NCBI GenBank assembly: GCA_963682025.1
Contig: OY821517.1
Location: 95,291,946-95,355,945 of the forward strand
From: Cordilura impudica
Lineage: Eukaryota; Arthropoda; Insecta; Diptera; Scathophagidae
Reading direction: 5' to 3'
Length of the DNA stretch: 64,000 bases
Under the pieces are notes generated by a model, which saw only the letters and a program-made list of their open reading frames with translations, had not been told where the DNA came from and did no database searches. This document shows, in pieces, positions 10,686 through 22,063 of the stretch (within the stretch, counting starts at the first letter, position 1; each line of letters begins with the position of its first letter). The position numbers and the translations under genes are program-made.

Positions 10686-11449
10686 CTATGAGGATTTTGA
10701 TGAAAGGAAGAGAAGAAAGGCAAATTGTAACCATAACGTGTACTGATTAACTTAACTCAATTTAATAGTTGTTGGCACATTTACGTTTTGTTATTTTTTA
10801 CATTTTACGATTTCAAGCAACAATTGCAGTGGGCAGTTAAGGAAATAAGACAACGTTGCAAGACGATATCGATTTGGTTGATTTATTTGTTTTATTTTTG
10901 AGGAAATTTCCAAAAAAAAAAAAAAAGAGAAAAAAATTATATAAAAAAGAAAAAAAAAATAACAAAATAGACAACATTTTAAAAGTATTACATAAATGAC
11001 AGAGGAACATGTATAGGCAATGTTACGGTCAATGGGAATTAACAATTTTCAAAATGTTTGCAATTGTGATTGCACCAGTTATCATGGAAATTAAACAAAC
11101 GTAGTGTAGTTATTGTGAGTTGAAAATAAATGTCAATTACCTAAATAGATCACATGACAGTCTTAACAATGAGTTCCGTGTAATGGTATTGGTCAAGTCC
11201 CAATAATAATTGACGAGGTCATTAATGGGTATAGAAAGTACTAAAATATGAGAGCGGTTGACAATGTGCCAATTACAGTCAGCAAATAAAGAAGCAAACC
11301 GTCTGAGCCGAACATTATCCGTTATACCCAATTAGAGTGAATTAGAAAAAATTATTACCAGAATTATCTGCTATTAAAAAACAATAGTTTGAGAATGGCA
11401 GGCCAAAGTTTCATCATAATATAGTACAGCACAGCCTGATGTATAGATG

Positions 11450-11945
11450 GCGGCAGCAGTTTGTATTCTTTTGGAGACAATAAAAGTCAACAATCTCAGT
11501 GAATTTGTAAACATGGAAAAAATTCAATAATTTCACTTGAAAGGTCTCAGTCCAACAAATATTAAAGCCGAGCGAGATTTTATCCACCACTTCTGAGACA
11601 AAAGAAGTCAAAACAGTGGCCTGAAATGGGAAAATCGTCTCCAAAGAAGGCGAAGACAGCTCCATTCACAGGCAATATTATGGCATCTGTTTATTGGGAT
11701 GCGCATGGGATAATTTTTATTGGTTAATCTACAAAAAGAAAAAACTACAGTTAGATCCCTCGAATTATTTTCAATTTCCAAATTTGAAAAAATGTCTCGG
11801 TAGTAAAGGATTTTCCAACAATGAAGGGGTGAATTCTGAGGCTGCTGGATACGTTAAGAAACTAGATAGTTCTTACTATTTACAGGGCATTTGTATATGG
11901 CTGAGAAGAGTATATCGAGCTTAAAGGACATTATGTTGAGAAAAA
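11450..11945 (+). pseudogene. Mariner (DD34D type) relic, internally deleted
   Basis: Reading over frame changes gives a mariner N-terminus (MEKIQ, FHLKGLSPTNIKAE), then IHHF, SPKKAKTAP, GNIMASVYWDAHGIIFIG, then jumps to the C-terminal end with CLGSKGFSNNEGV, YVKKLDSSYYLQGI and HYVE. The helix-turn-helix and the segment with the second and third catalytic residues are gone. Terminal repeats were not located. Confidence 0.75.
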
Positions 11946-12297
11946 AAAAGAAAATTTTTCCCACATTTGTTATGTTTTCTATGTTACGTCGGGTTGTTCT
12001 GGGACCTTTCTCGTAAATATATTTTATATATGTCCCAATGATTACTATAGCTTAATAAAGAGAAGCAACATAGAGATTTCTCAAATGTCTCTTCGGCTCT
12101 AAGCGCGTTCTATGTAAATAGATACAAAAAACTACTACATGTAAAATTTTAGGCCGTTTGGTGATCCTCTACAGGGTGCCAGCCGTTCATTGGCGGCTGA
12201 AAATTCCATAATTCAAAAAAAAAAATAAAAAAAATATCAAAACTGATTGCATTCCACCTTATTTCAATACACCTGATGACGGAAAGGACCCATTTTT

Positions 12298-12700
12298 TAT
12301 ACCGTATACCGAGCTGTGGTCAGGGTATAATGAATTTGTGCTGATGTTTGTAACTTCAAATAATAACAGACCAAGACTTATCTTTTATTATATTGATCAA
12401 GTCAGAATCATTTTCTGAGTTTATTTACGATGTTAGGTCCGTCCATCCCTCCGTCCGTCTGTATATATGTCTATATTTCTGTGTGTCCATCCAAATCATG
12501 TCATGACAGTACAGCTCGTAATTATGAAATTAGGTATACAAGCTTTTGTCGGTCATAGCATGGACAGTATTGAAATTGGTGAAAATCGGTGAATGTTTAA
12601 AGCTAGTCCACGTACAAATGATCTTTATCGACTTAAGTTTTTATAATATCCAAATTATCATATATATCCCTGACAAATTTGCTTGGTAAGTATTTATTAC
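12298..12700 (-). mobile_element. mini-me/DINE-like repeat, truncated copy
   Basis: Begins with TATACCGTATACCGAGCTGTGG and follows the family consensus in reverse orientation (GTCCGTCCATCCCTCCGTCC at the microsatellite site), but loses similarity near 12700, where the Tc1-like element begins. Confidence 0.65.
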
Positions 12701-12710
12701 TCTTTATAAC

Positions 12711-12757
12711 ATTACAAATAAAAAGACAAAACTAAAATTGTAAACTAAAACAACCGT

Positions 12758-12790
<33 letters not shown>

Positions 12791-14052
12791 AAAAAAAAAT
12801 CAAAATGACACTATTTCAGTTGGACAAAACAAAGGCAACTTTAGGCAAGAACATATTTCATTGTCTCTACTTTAAAGCTTAACGGCTTTGCTTTGCATTC
12901 TCTTTTAATTTAATTTGATTTAAATTGACTGACAGCTAGTTGCGTTGTGAAATTGATCATATTTAAATCAAATCGTCATGGCTCGTGATAAATACTCCGA
13001 AAACTTAAAAAAAATAATTAAGGATTTTTTGAATGGAAAGAGTCAAATAGAACTAGCTAAAAAGCATAATATTAATAAATCTATAATATCTCGGCTTATA
13101 AAAAAAATATAAAACAACAAAATCTGCAAAAAAAAAAAAAAAAATAATAATAAACCTTGCGTTTCGGAAGAGCACCACGGAAGACAGCTGAAATGACAGA
13201 CCTTCACATTTTACAAATTGTGCAAAAATATCCATTTAAATCATCAAAAACTAGTTTAAATTATTTAAATTTATGTATAGATTCAAGGACTGTTCGTCGC
13301 CGAACATTAAAAGCAGGTTTCCGAAGCTTCAGGTAGAATTAGTTAATTCAATTCTATTTCACTAAAATGCTTAGCATATCAATATTTGTAGTCTTCATTT
13401 TGAACAAAAAATATCAAAACTAGACGCCTGAAAAATGGAAAACTGTTTTATTTCGCGACGAGTCAAAATTTAATTTGTTTAACTCTGACGGAATGTGCAC
13501 TATTCGCCGCAATACAGGAGATCGTTTAAGCCCACGCTACTGCAAGCCAATTGTGAAGCATGGCGGCGGATCAGTTACGATTTGGGCATGCTTCACTGGT
13601 TTTGGCATTGAACGCTTCCATGAAATCGACGGATTGATGGAGAGATTTAAATATAGAGACATTCTTACTAATGCTATGATGCCACACTCTGAGTGGATAT
13701 TTCAACACGCCAACGATTCGAAACATACTTCGAAGCTAGTAAAAGGGTGGTTCGCTGAAAATGGGGTTCAAACTCTTGATTGTCCGGCCAAATCAATTGA
13801 TTTGAACCCTACTGAGAACTTATTTGGCATTTGAAAGCGGCGAGTAGCTGGTCGGAATTGCACTTCTAAAAAACCTTTAAAAGAAGCGCTGGAAACTGAG
13901 TGGGAAAAGCATTGCAGTCACTATTATCAACAACCGTATTGAATCCATGTCACGTAGATGCCGCGAAGTTATAAAAAACAACGGATTCTTCACTAAATAT
14001 TGAATAATATTCAACGTTGCTTTGTTTTATCCAACTAAAATGGTGCCATTTT

Positions 14053-14087
<35 letters not shown>

Positions 14088-14266
14088 AAAAAAAAAATAT
14101 ATAACGGTTCTTTTAGTTTACAATTCTAGTTTTGTCTTTTTCTTTGTAATATTAAAAAATGTAAGAAATGATAAGAAAGATTTTGGAAAAACAGCAATAA
14201 CATGCTTAAAAATACAAAAAATGTCAATAGTGATTTTGGTTGGTTTTGTTCTGAGCAACACTGTAT
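12711..14266 (+). mobile_element. Tc1-like element with long terminal repeats
   Basis: Long inverted repeats: the left side around 12712-12843 (AAGACAAAACTAAAATTGTA, AACCGTTAT, a T-run, TTTGCAAAAAAAA, then AGTTGGACAAAACAAAG) is mirrored on the right at about 14015-14150. The right side extends further to an ACACTGTA tip near 14266, typical of Tc1 ends. The matching outermost part of the left repeat is absent, so the left end looks truncated. Long T-runs lie inside both repeats. Confidence 0.75.
12978..14003 (+). pseudogene. Tc1-like transposase, broken
   Basis: The start ATG at 12978 gives MARDKYSENLKKIIKDFLNG and a helix-turn-helix segment (KSQIELAKKHNINKSIISRL), then stops and frameshifts intervene. 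From about 13440 the catalytic part reads TVLFRDESKFNLFNSDG-like text (first D), RLSPRYCKPIVKHGGGSVTI, then FQHANDSKHTSKLVKGW (second D) and PAKSIDLNPTENLFGI (E). An in-frame stop follows at 13832. The DD34E residues are readable, but the gene as a whole is interrupted. Confidence 0.82.
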
Positions 14267-14531
14267 ATACATAAAACAAAAATCATGTGAGTCCGACCAC
14301 AGGGGAGATGTGTAAACATCTGGTAATAAATAAAATGCAGAAAACAGCGACAAAAAGGTTATTACATATCATAATTTTTTGACCAAACAATCTGTCACAC
14401 CGATTTGTCTTAATGCTCACATGTTACGCGTAAGATCTTACGCTCACATATTACGCTGTTTTTGTGATTGTATTGTGAATTAGAAATTTACCCCCCTGCG
14501 CGTATAGATGTTTACACATCAAAAAGGAAGA

Positions 14532-14593
14532 GTATTAAATTCAGCTGTGCCGAATCTTTGATATCCTCTACCCGTGTTCTAAACACAATATTA
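14532..14593 (+). repeat. Fragment of the GTGCCGAATC dispersed repeat
   Basis: TTAAATTCAGCTGTGCCGAA and the following CTTTGATATCCTCTACCC match the left end of the repeat at 2583. The fragment abuts the start of mini-me-like copy B directly. Confidence 0.6.
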
Positions 14594-14594
14594 A

Positions 14595-15380
14595 CAAGTA
14601 AGAAAATTATAGTCGGTCTAGACCGACTATACGATACCCTATACCATGCGTTTAGAAACCCTATCTCTTAGGCCCAACTAACTGGACATAGAAAATAAGC
14701 AAAAACCAAATTTGAGTGGGATTTTTATTAATTTTTTTGGCTGCAGATATGAAAAATTCATATCGGATGCTATATCTATATGGGGACTAGGTCAAAAAAT
14801 GGACCAATCCTGATCATGTTTGGTAAAGTCTCTTGTATTTTGCAAAAAATATATACAAACAAAATTTGAGAAGAATCAGTGCAATATTTTTGTTTTTAAT
14901 AGATTTAAGTGAAGATCGGGAAGCTGTCTATATGGGGCCAAAGGGATAATTTTTGGACTACTTATTAATGGATGTAATGAACGCATACACACCCAATTTG
15001 AGTAAGATCTATATGACAATTTGGATCTTATGGCAATTTATGTCGATTTCATAGGGGTAATTTGTATGGGGGCTAGGTCTGAATATGGACCGATTCTCAC
15101 CAATTTCAATAGCGTTCATCGCATGGCCGATAAAAGCTTATATGCCAAATTTCATCAAAATATATTCATATTTGCGACCTGCAGTTTGATTACAAGGTTT
15201 ACATGAACACACAGACGGACGGACGGACGGACGGACGGACGGACATTGTTAAATCAACTCAAAAAGTGATTCTGATTCGATCGGTATAATTAAAGATGGG
15301 TCTAGGTCAAATATTTTTGGTTGTTACAAACAGCAGCACAAAGTCATTATACCCAAACCACATAGTGGTATAGGGTATAA
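14595..15380 (+). mobile_element. mini-me/DINE-like repeat, copy B
   Basis: Full-length and very similar to copy A: same left palindrome, ATACCCTATACCA subterminal repeats, seven GACG units near 15214-15241, and right end CATAGTGGTATAGGGTATAA. The close similarity to copy A suggests both are fairly young. Confidence 0.75.
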
Positions 15381-16249
15381 TTAAAACTGAACTTTGTCAT
15401 TAATCTAAGTTTGTGTTTGGCAACTAATCAAATTAAAAATGGAGACTTACCGTATTACCATTAAAATATGTTTTAATCCAGCAGGATTTTTAGTCTAAGT
15501 ACTCGTATTTTTAAATTTGTGAACTGCATTTGGCGTAAAGAGCTTTTATGGATATACAGACATACGGATGGGCATCGCATAATCTACTCAGACTGCAACA
15601 GAATAGGTGTTTGACCCACAAAATATAAACAGATAAAATGGAGCAATTCTGAGTTCAGGGGCTGGAGTTTTATTTTTTTTTTAGAAAAGATTGAAACGGA
15701 TACGTAACACTGAGGGATTTAGCTGGAAAAAGGTCCGTTTTTCGAGTGTAAAGTATCAAAAATGAAATGATGCAGTTTTCTAGAAAATTGTTTAATTAGG
15801 AGAAATGCATAATTTTTTTCACATTTTTTTTTTTTTTTTTTTTTTTTTTTGTTCTAAGCTAAGTCCTCTAACCGAAGCTCTGCAGTAACTGCCTCAAATT
15901 TTCATGCTATTCAATGGTCCGGGTACATAATTTGTTTTTGTCATATCTACTTGGTGTAAGTATATTTGAAAAGTGTACTATTTCAACATTAATTTTGAAG
16001 CAAAAATAATTGGATAACAATAATATTTTAAAAAATATTCAGGATTTTATGATGGCTTTCAAAAATTCAATGTTTTTAGTTTTTCTCGGTCCACAAAAAT
16101 GTGAGCTTTATCGACCTTTGTGTTCTGGTTGTAAAAACAAAAAATAAAAGGTGGGAGTGTTTTCTTTTGATTTAATAAATAAAATTCGGATAATATTGTA
16201 TAGTGTTGAACAAAGTTATTAAAAAGAGTCACATGAATTTTCATTTCAG

Positions 16250-16394
16250 GTATTCAAAGAAACATGATATAGAATGGTGGATACTTTTAGGCCCATGTGT
16301 TTTAATGCTATCAATGATAGTTACAATTGTTAACGATTATTTGCATAAGGAAAAAAACAAAACAAAAAAAAAAACAAAACAAAAAACAATATGA
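16250..16394 (+). other. Possible small exon with a membrane segment
   Basis: After a good acceptor (TTTTCATTTCAG) an open frame reads YSKKHDIEWWILLGPCVLML and continues SMIVTIVNDYLHKEKN before a Lys/Thr-rich tail and a stop. The hydrophobic run looks like one membrane helix. No family is recognised and no partner exon was found. It lies inside the PACS intron on the opposite strand. It may be chance. Confidence 0.25.
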
Positions 16395-17099
16395 ATTTCA
16401 AATGTTTAGCAAGTGTCCAAAAAATTTTTCAATTGCGTCCTTGTATTAAACCTAAATTATAGACCTAATTAATAAAATGTATACTTTTGAAGTTGCTTAT
16501 TTTGATCTAGCTACGGAGCTAATTTATTGTTGTAATAATGTTGATTTGCTAAGCGATTACATTAAATCGTAACATTCACTTTAAAAAAAAAAATGAAAAA
16601 TTTAAAGCCGCAATTCGGAAGCGGATTTTGGTAAATTTGCCTAAGAGACGACAAGAATCTCCGCTAAATCGTTATTATTTTTTTAAGAAAAATTAATCGT
16701 GGCTACAAAGTACGTATTAACTAAATATAAAAGTTAAAAACCAAATAAACATTTAATTCAAACTGCTGGTTTTGTTGCTGAAAGCACGCATCATGCTAAA
16801 ACGTTATTTGTTGCTTTCTGACTTCAGAAACTATTTTTAATTAGGAACATTTGAAGTATCCCTTCTCAATGATCAACTGAGTTCTTCAAAATCAATCATC
16901 GCCTTCTTATATCGTCAGATCATTACATTACAAGCATGAGACGTCCACCTCATAAACATGTTTTGGAACTTGATGATGACATAAAAATATAATTGCATAC
17001 ACGTTAAAATATTTACCAGTCAATAAATCTTGTTTCAGTTAGTTTTTTATGGAAAAATATTGTTGCTTATAGCTTTTAAGCCAAATTACAAAACTTTAT

Positions 17100-17540
17100 T
17101 AGTTTGTTGCAAAAACAAAATTTTTAAATAAAAAACTTTTTTGGTTACATGGGCGGTGGGCGTGGCATATTTCTGTACAACTTAGCAAACATCTTTACTT
17201 GATATTACTGATAACTTGAGTCAAATTAGAAGACTTTTAATGAAGAAACAAAAATTTGGGTCCAAAAATTCATTTTCAGTTATATGGGCTGTGGGCGATG
17301 GTCGCGGCCGATTTCTATGAAACTTTCCAAATATCTTAACTTCATAACACTGATGACTAGTGCCAAGTTTAATGATTTTTGGTGAAGAAATAAAAATTTG
17401 GCGAAAAAATCTTTTCGGTATATGGGCTGTGGGCGATGGACGTGGTCAATATCGATGAAACTATAAATGTTTCTTAATTGAGTTGATAAATGGCTCTGGG
17501 CCAAATTTCAATGTTCTACGAGCTCGGCTTATATTTTTTG
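17100..17540. repeat. Three-unit tandem repeat, about 136 bp
   Basis: GGGCNGTGGGCGNTGG motifs recur at 17151, 17286 and 17424, each followed by similar text (TTTCTATGAAACT or close). The units are diverged. GGGCGTGGC-type text also occurs in the arrays at 37257 and 57340. Confidence 0.6.
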
Positions 17541-17792
17541 CCAAGAAATGTATGAAGCGATCCCACTGTGTGTTATACGAAGCAATATCAACGAACGATT
17601 TTACTCTTTTTAAATGCCTTAACAATTTCCGGGTAAAAAATTTTATTCGTGGTCTAATAAATTCCCTAATATGACAAAGCAGTTTTTTTTTAGATTTTTT
17701 TTTTTACATGATAAAAAAATTCTGAGTTTATATGCCAATTCAGCGACATTAAAAAAGTATACTCTAGTAAAAAGTTCTCAAAAATGTCGGCC

Positions 17793-17837
<45 letters not shown>

Positions 17838-18229
17838 TAAACATCAACACAAACTCATCCCTACACTGACCACAGACTAGTGTAGGATATAAAAATAATT
17901 CACTAATAATATTAAAATAATACTTTTAGTCCTCTTTAATGCCTTTAAAGTGTTAACTATGCTGCTTTGGCTTCTAAAAAGTTAATATTGTTGATTAATC
18001 GGACGACCATAATTTAATAATCATCAGGGGGAAAAAATATAGTTTATGTTGTTTTGTTCCACAAAGATGCCTTTTGTTGCAACATGTTGTATGTAAAAGT
18101 ATAGTTTCACGCCAATGAGTGCACAACTATGAAGGACAATATGACGATAAAATTATAACAGTATGACCATATTAATATGTTGTATAAAAAAAAACAATAT
18201 TAATTATGTTTAATGATAATAACACTCAC

Positions 18230-18670
18230 CTGTTGCCATCACGTTTTATAAAATGAGGATACTGTAAACTGAAATTCAAATCCAATTCAGTTTCTGCCAA
18301 TGGCACGTTACCACAGCCAGGTGTACCCATTCCGGAATTTCCCATATTACTGCCGGTAGTAGAGGTTAATTGTATATTCCCAACACAAGATTGACCAGCG
18401 ACTGAGTTAATAGTAGGTGAATTACCTTGTTGCATTATATTCAGACCGCCACAAATGCCGCTGACACCGCCTGTATTACCTGTACCACCGCTACTGATTG
18501 ATGTGGGAGTATTTGATGTCGTACCAACAAAATTGGCACCATTTATTGGTATTTCATGTGAACGCAGTGTACGTTTGGAACTTTGCATTTTAACCGCCAA
18601 CGATAACGAAGTCATATCTCCGGGTAATGGTGTCAGTATTGTTAAACGTGTTATTGTTAAGGAGCATAAC
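18230..18670 (-). CDS. KrT95D: PACS homologue, upstream exon
   Basis: The minus strand reads LCSLTITRLTILTPLPGDMT then SLSLAVKMQSSKRTLRSHEI, the conserved N-terminal part of the PACS furin-binding region. A long Gly/Ser/Thr/Asn-rich insert not seen in vertebrate PACS follows, and the exon ends with ETELDLNFSLQYPHFIKRDG. The acceptor is TTTTTCCAG before 18670 and the donor AACAG/GTGAGT after 18230. The exon is 441 bp and ends with two bases of a codon completed by the exon at 10685. The earlier exon with the usual MKLFATWEV-type start was not found in the window, so it lies upstream, either outside the window or missed. Confidence 0.9.
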
Positions 18671-18922
18671 CTGGAAAAACGAAAAGATGGAAAACTATGT
18701 TAAAAGGTTCAATGTTAAATATTATATAAATGCTCGCCGACAAAGTATTAAATACAAAAAAAAAACAGATATAAGAGTAAACTTTGAAAGAAATTAACGC
18801 CTAATTGAGTTGATTTCTTGTAATCAAATGATTTATTTAGTTTGAGCTTGAAATTAATTTTTTTTTTTATGAACTGAAAATAAATTCGCCAACCGAACTT
18901 TTCTAAATTGTAACAACTATTT

Positions 18923-19699
18923 TTATACCCTATACCACTATGTGGTTTGGGTATAATGACTTTGTGCTGCTGTTTGTAACAACCAAAAATATTTGACCTA
19001 GACCCATCTTTAATTATACCGATCGAATCAGAATCACTTTCTGAGTTGATTTAACAATGTCCGTCCGTCCGTCCGTCTGTGTGTCCATGTAAAGCTTGTA
19101 ATCAAACTGCAGATCGCAAATATGAATATATTTTGATGAAATTTGGAATATAAGCTTTTATCGGCCATGGGATGAATGCTATTGAAATTGGTGAGAATCG
19201 GTCCATGTTCAGACCTAGCCCCCATACAAATTACATATATGAAATCGACATAAATTGCCATGAGATCCAAATTGTCATATAGATCTTACTCAAATTGGGT
19301 TTGTATGCGTTCATTACATCCACTAATGAGTAGTCCAAAAATGATCCCTTTGACCCCATATGGAGCTGCTTCCCGATCTTCACTTAAATCTATTAAAAAA
19401 CAAAAATATTGCACTGATTCTTCTCAAATTTTGTTTCTACATATTTTTGCAAAACACAAGAGACTTTACCAAACATGATCAGGATCGGTCCATTTTTGGA
19501 CCTAGTCCCTTTATAGATATAGCATTCGATATGAACTTTTTCATATCTGCAGCCAAAAAAATTAATAAAAATCCCACTCAAATTTGGTTTTTGCTTATTT
19601 TCAATGTCCAGTTAGTTGGGCCTAAGAGATAGGGTTTCTAAACGCATGGTATAGGGTATCGTATAGTCGGTCTAGACCGACTATAATTTTCTTACTTGT
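18923..19699 (-). mobile_element. mini-me/DINE-like repeat, copy C
   Basis: Full-length copy in reverse orientation, from TTATACCCTATACCACTATG to the palindrome and TTTTCTTACTTG. Only four GACG units at the microsatellite site, against seven in copies A and B. It lies 250 bp upstream of the PACS exon, in the preceding intron. Confidence 0.75.
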
Positions 19700-19907
19700 T
19701 TCGACTGTATTAATAGAAGTTTGATAGCAGCTAACAATCTTCTCTTATGATAAAATATTTACTGCTATGGAAATAGAATTTTAATTGTAATCAACTTGAA
19801 ATACGGTTATTAACTTCATTGAAATTTGATTTTCAATAAATTCCGTAGCCACAATGAATCTGTTTTCTGTGTGCATAAATTCCAAATTTGGACGACTAAA
19901 TATGGTC

Positions 19908-19910
<3 letters not shown>

Positions 19911-19960
<50 letters not shown>

Positions 19961-19963
19961 TTT
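19911..19963. repeat. (TA)n followed by poly-T
   Basis: A TA dinucleotide run of about 30 bases is directly followed by a T homopolymer of about 20 bases. Confidence 0.85.
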
Positions 19964-20067
19964 AATTTTAAGACTGGTAATTTTTATAAATAATATACAA
20001 ACTTAATTTGCTCAAGATATACAGCTTTGGCCAAAACTTTGAACCACTCTGTAAAGTTGCATTGTCT

Positions 20068-20890
20068 TTATACCCTACACCACTATGTGGTTTGGGTATA
20101 ATGACGTTGTGCTGCTGTTTGTAACTACCATAAATATTTGATCTAGACCCATCTTTTATTATACCGATCGACTCAGAATCACTTTCTGAGTCGATTTAGC
20201 GATGTCAGTCCGTCCGTCCGTCCGTCCGTCTGTCCGTCTGTGTGTCCATGTAAACCTTGTAATCAAACCACAGGTCGCAAATATGAATATATTTTAATGA
20301 CATTTGGTATATAAGCTTTTATCGGACATAGGATAAAAGCTATTGAAATTAGTGAAATTCGGTCCGTGTTCAGACCTAGCCTCCATACAAATGACCTCTA
20401 TGAAATCGACTTAAATTGCCATAAGATCCAAATTATCATACAGATCTCGGTCAAATTGGGTTTATGTGTATTTATTACATCCATTTATCAACTGTCCAAA
20501 AATAAAGCCCATATGGCAATTTTTTTGTCATAGCCCCCATATAAAGCTGCCTCCCGATTTTCACTTGAATCTATAAAAAAAAAAAAAAAAATAATAATAT
20601 TGCACAGATTTTTCTCAAATTTGGTTTGGACATATTTTTTCAAAATATAAGTGACTTTACTAAATATGGTCAGGATCGGTGCATTTTCTGACCTAGTCCC
20701 AATATAAATATAGCATCCGATATGAACTCTTTCATATCTGCAGCCAAAAAAAAATTAGTAACAATGCCACCCAAATTTGGCTTATGCTTATTTCCTATAT
20801 CCACTTAGTTGGACCGAAGAGATAGGGTCTCTAAACCATGGTTAGGGTATCGTATAGTCGGTCTAGACCGACTATAATTTTCTTACTTGT
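20068..20890 (-). mobile_element. mini-me/DINE-like repeat, copy D
   Basis: Full-length, more diverged reverse copy, from TTATACCCTACACCACTATG to the GTCGGTCTAGACCGAC palindrome and TTTTCTTACTTGT. The microsatellite is interrupted (GTCC units broken by GTCT). Confidence 0.72.
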
Positions 20891-22063
20891 TCTAAATAAT
20901 GTTAGTTTTAGATTAAAAAAAAACCATATCGCCAGTTTGAAGAGAACCGTATTTTATTTAATTAATATTTTGCAGAATCCCTCCCGCTATGAAAGCAAAT
21001 TTTTTCCATTCAACTCCTTTCTTAAAAAACGCTAAATTTGCACTGTTCGTTTTTTAGTTTAAGTACTGTTATCGCCTTTTAAATACAACAGTTTATATTA
21101 AACAAAATTGTCCACAATTAAAACTTTAAGTATATGAATATTGTAGAAGTTTTTTAAAGCTAGATAGTTATTTTAATTTTTGATGGAGAGTTTCTAGTAA
21201 AAAAAAAAATTTTTTCAAACCATTGGTAACTCTAAATTTTACACAAACTTAATCAAACTCGATTTACCTAATGACAAGTCGTTGTGTTACATATATAACT
21301 TTCACATCAGAGGTGCTGTAAATCAAAAATATTTAATTAAAATGAATTAATTAATGATTCGTATAGTCTCTGTTTACAGCGAAAGTACACAAAGCAACTT
21401 ATTTTAACATACATATAAAATTTATAAAGATTATAAAACTATTTCCGTCACAAAGTCTCATCCATATCACTGACCCTTTAAGTAATGAGGGTATCAGCAA
21501 GAATTTATACACTGAGTAATTTTCTTTTTATCAAGTACAACATTAAACTTAACATTCCAAATTATGACATAATAAAAATATCTTTTTGTAATAGCTCGTA
21601 TTGTAATATGATAATGTATTTGCAGGGAGAACAACACAAAAATCATATAATTGGTAGTTTATATGTTTATATGTTTTTTAGTATTCCTTGTATGAAGAAT
21701 TTATAACAATAAGCTTAATAACAATTAGTTCTAAAATTAATATAAATTAAAGATTATTGTTAAATACGAGAATGTGAGCGACTGAGTGACTGCATAGTAA
21801 TATACATTCATAGTTAATGAAATCATTTTTATGGTCATAATGAAGTTACACTTACAAGATAAATTAATTGTTTGACAAGCGAGAACAATTAATGAAATGT
21901 ATGTAAGTTACTACGAATAATTCGTAGGGGCAAATACGTTTAAGAATTCCTTCTAGAAAAAAAGAACAACAACACCCAGAAAACAGATTCATAGTAGCCA
22001 CAGAATCTATTGCCAACCGAATTGCGATGAATTTAATAACAATTAATATTTTATCACAATATA
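20891..22063. other. No gene seen
   Basis: AT-rich sequence between a mini-me-like copy and a mariner element. Short open frames show no recognisable family. Confidence 0.5.

Larger units (their letters stand above)
10686..18229 (-). other. KrT95D: PACS intron, 7.5 kb, rich in transposon relics
   Basis: Bounded by a GTGAGT donor at 18229 and an acceptor TAG at 10686, joining two exons of compatible phase. It contains a mariner relic, a Tc1-like element, two mini-me-like copies, a three-unit tandem repeat and several long poly-T tracts. Stretches not listed separately (10686-11449, 11946-12297, 14267-14531, 15381-16240, 16395-17099, 17541-18229) hold no gene that I can see. Confidence 0.8.

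Noticed and set aside
14304..14520. GATGTGTAAACATC and its complement 200 bp apart as a MITE
   Set aside because: The match is only about 14 bases, with no matching tips or duplication, which is too weak to call an element.
17541..17560. A CACTGTG heptamer as another Transib end
   Set aside because: No A-rich block at the right distance, no partner end and no GC-rich 5-bp duplication were seen. It is a chance heptamer.
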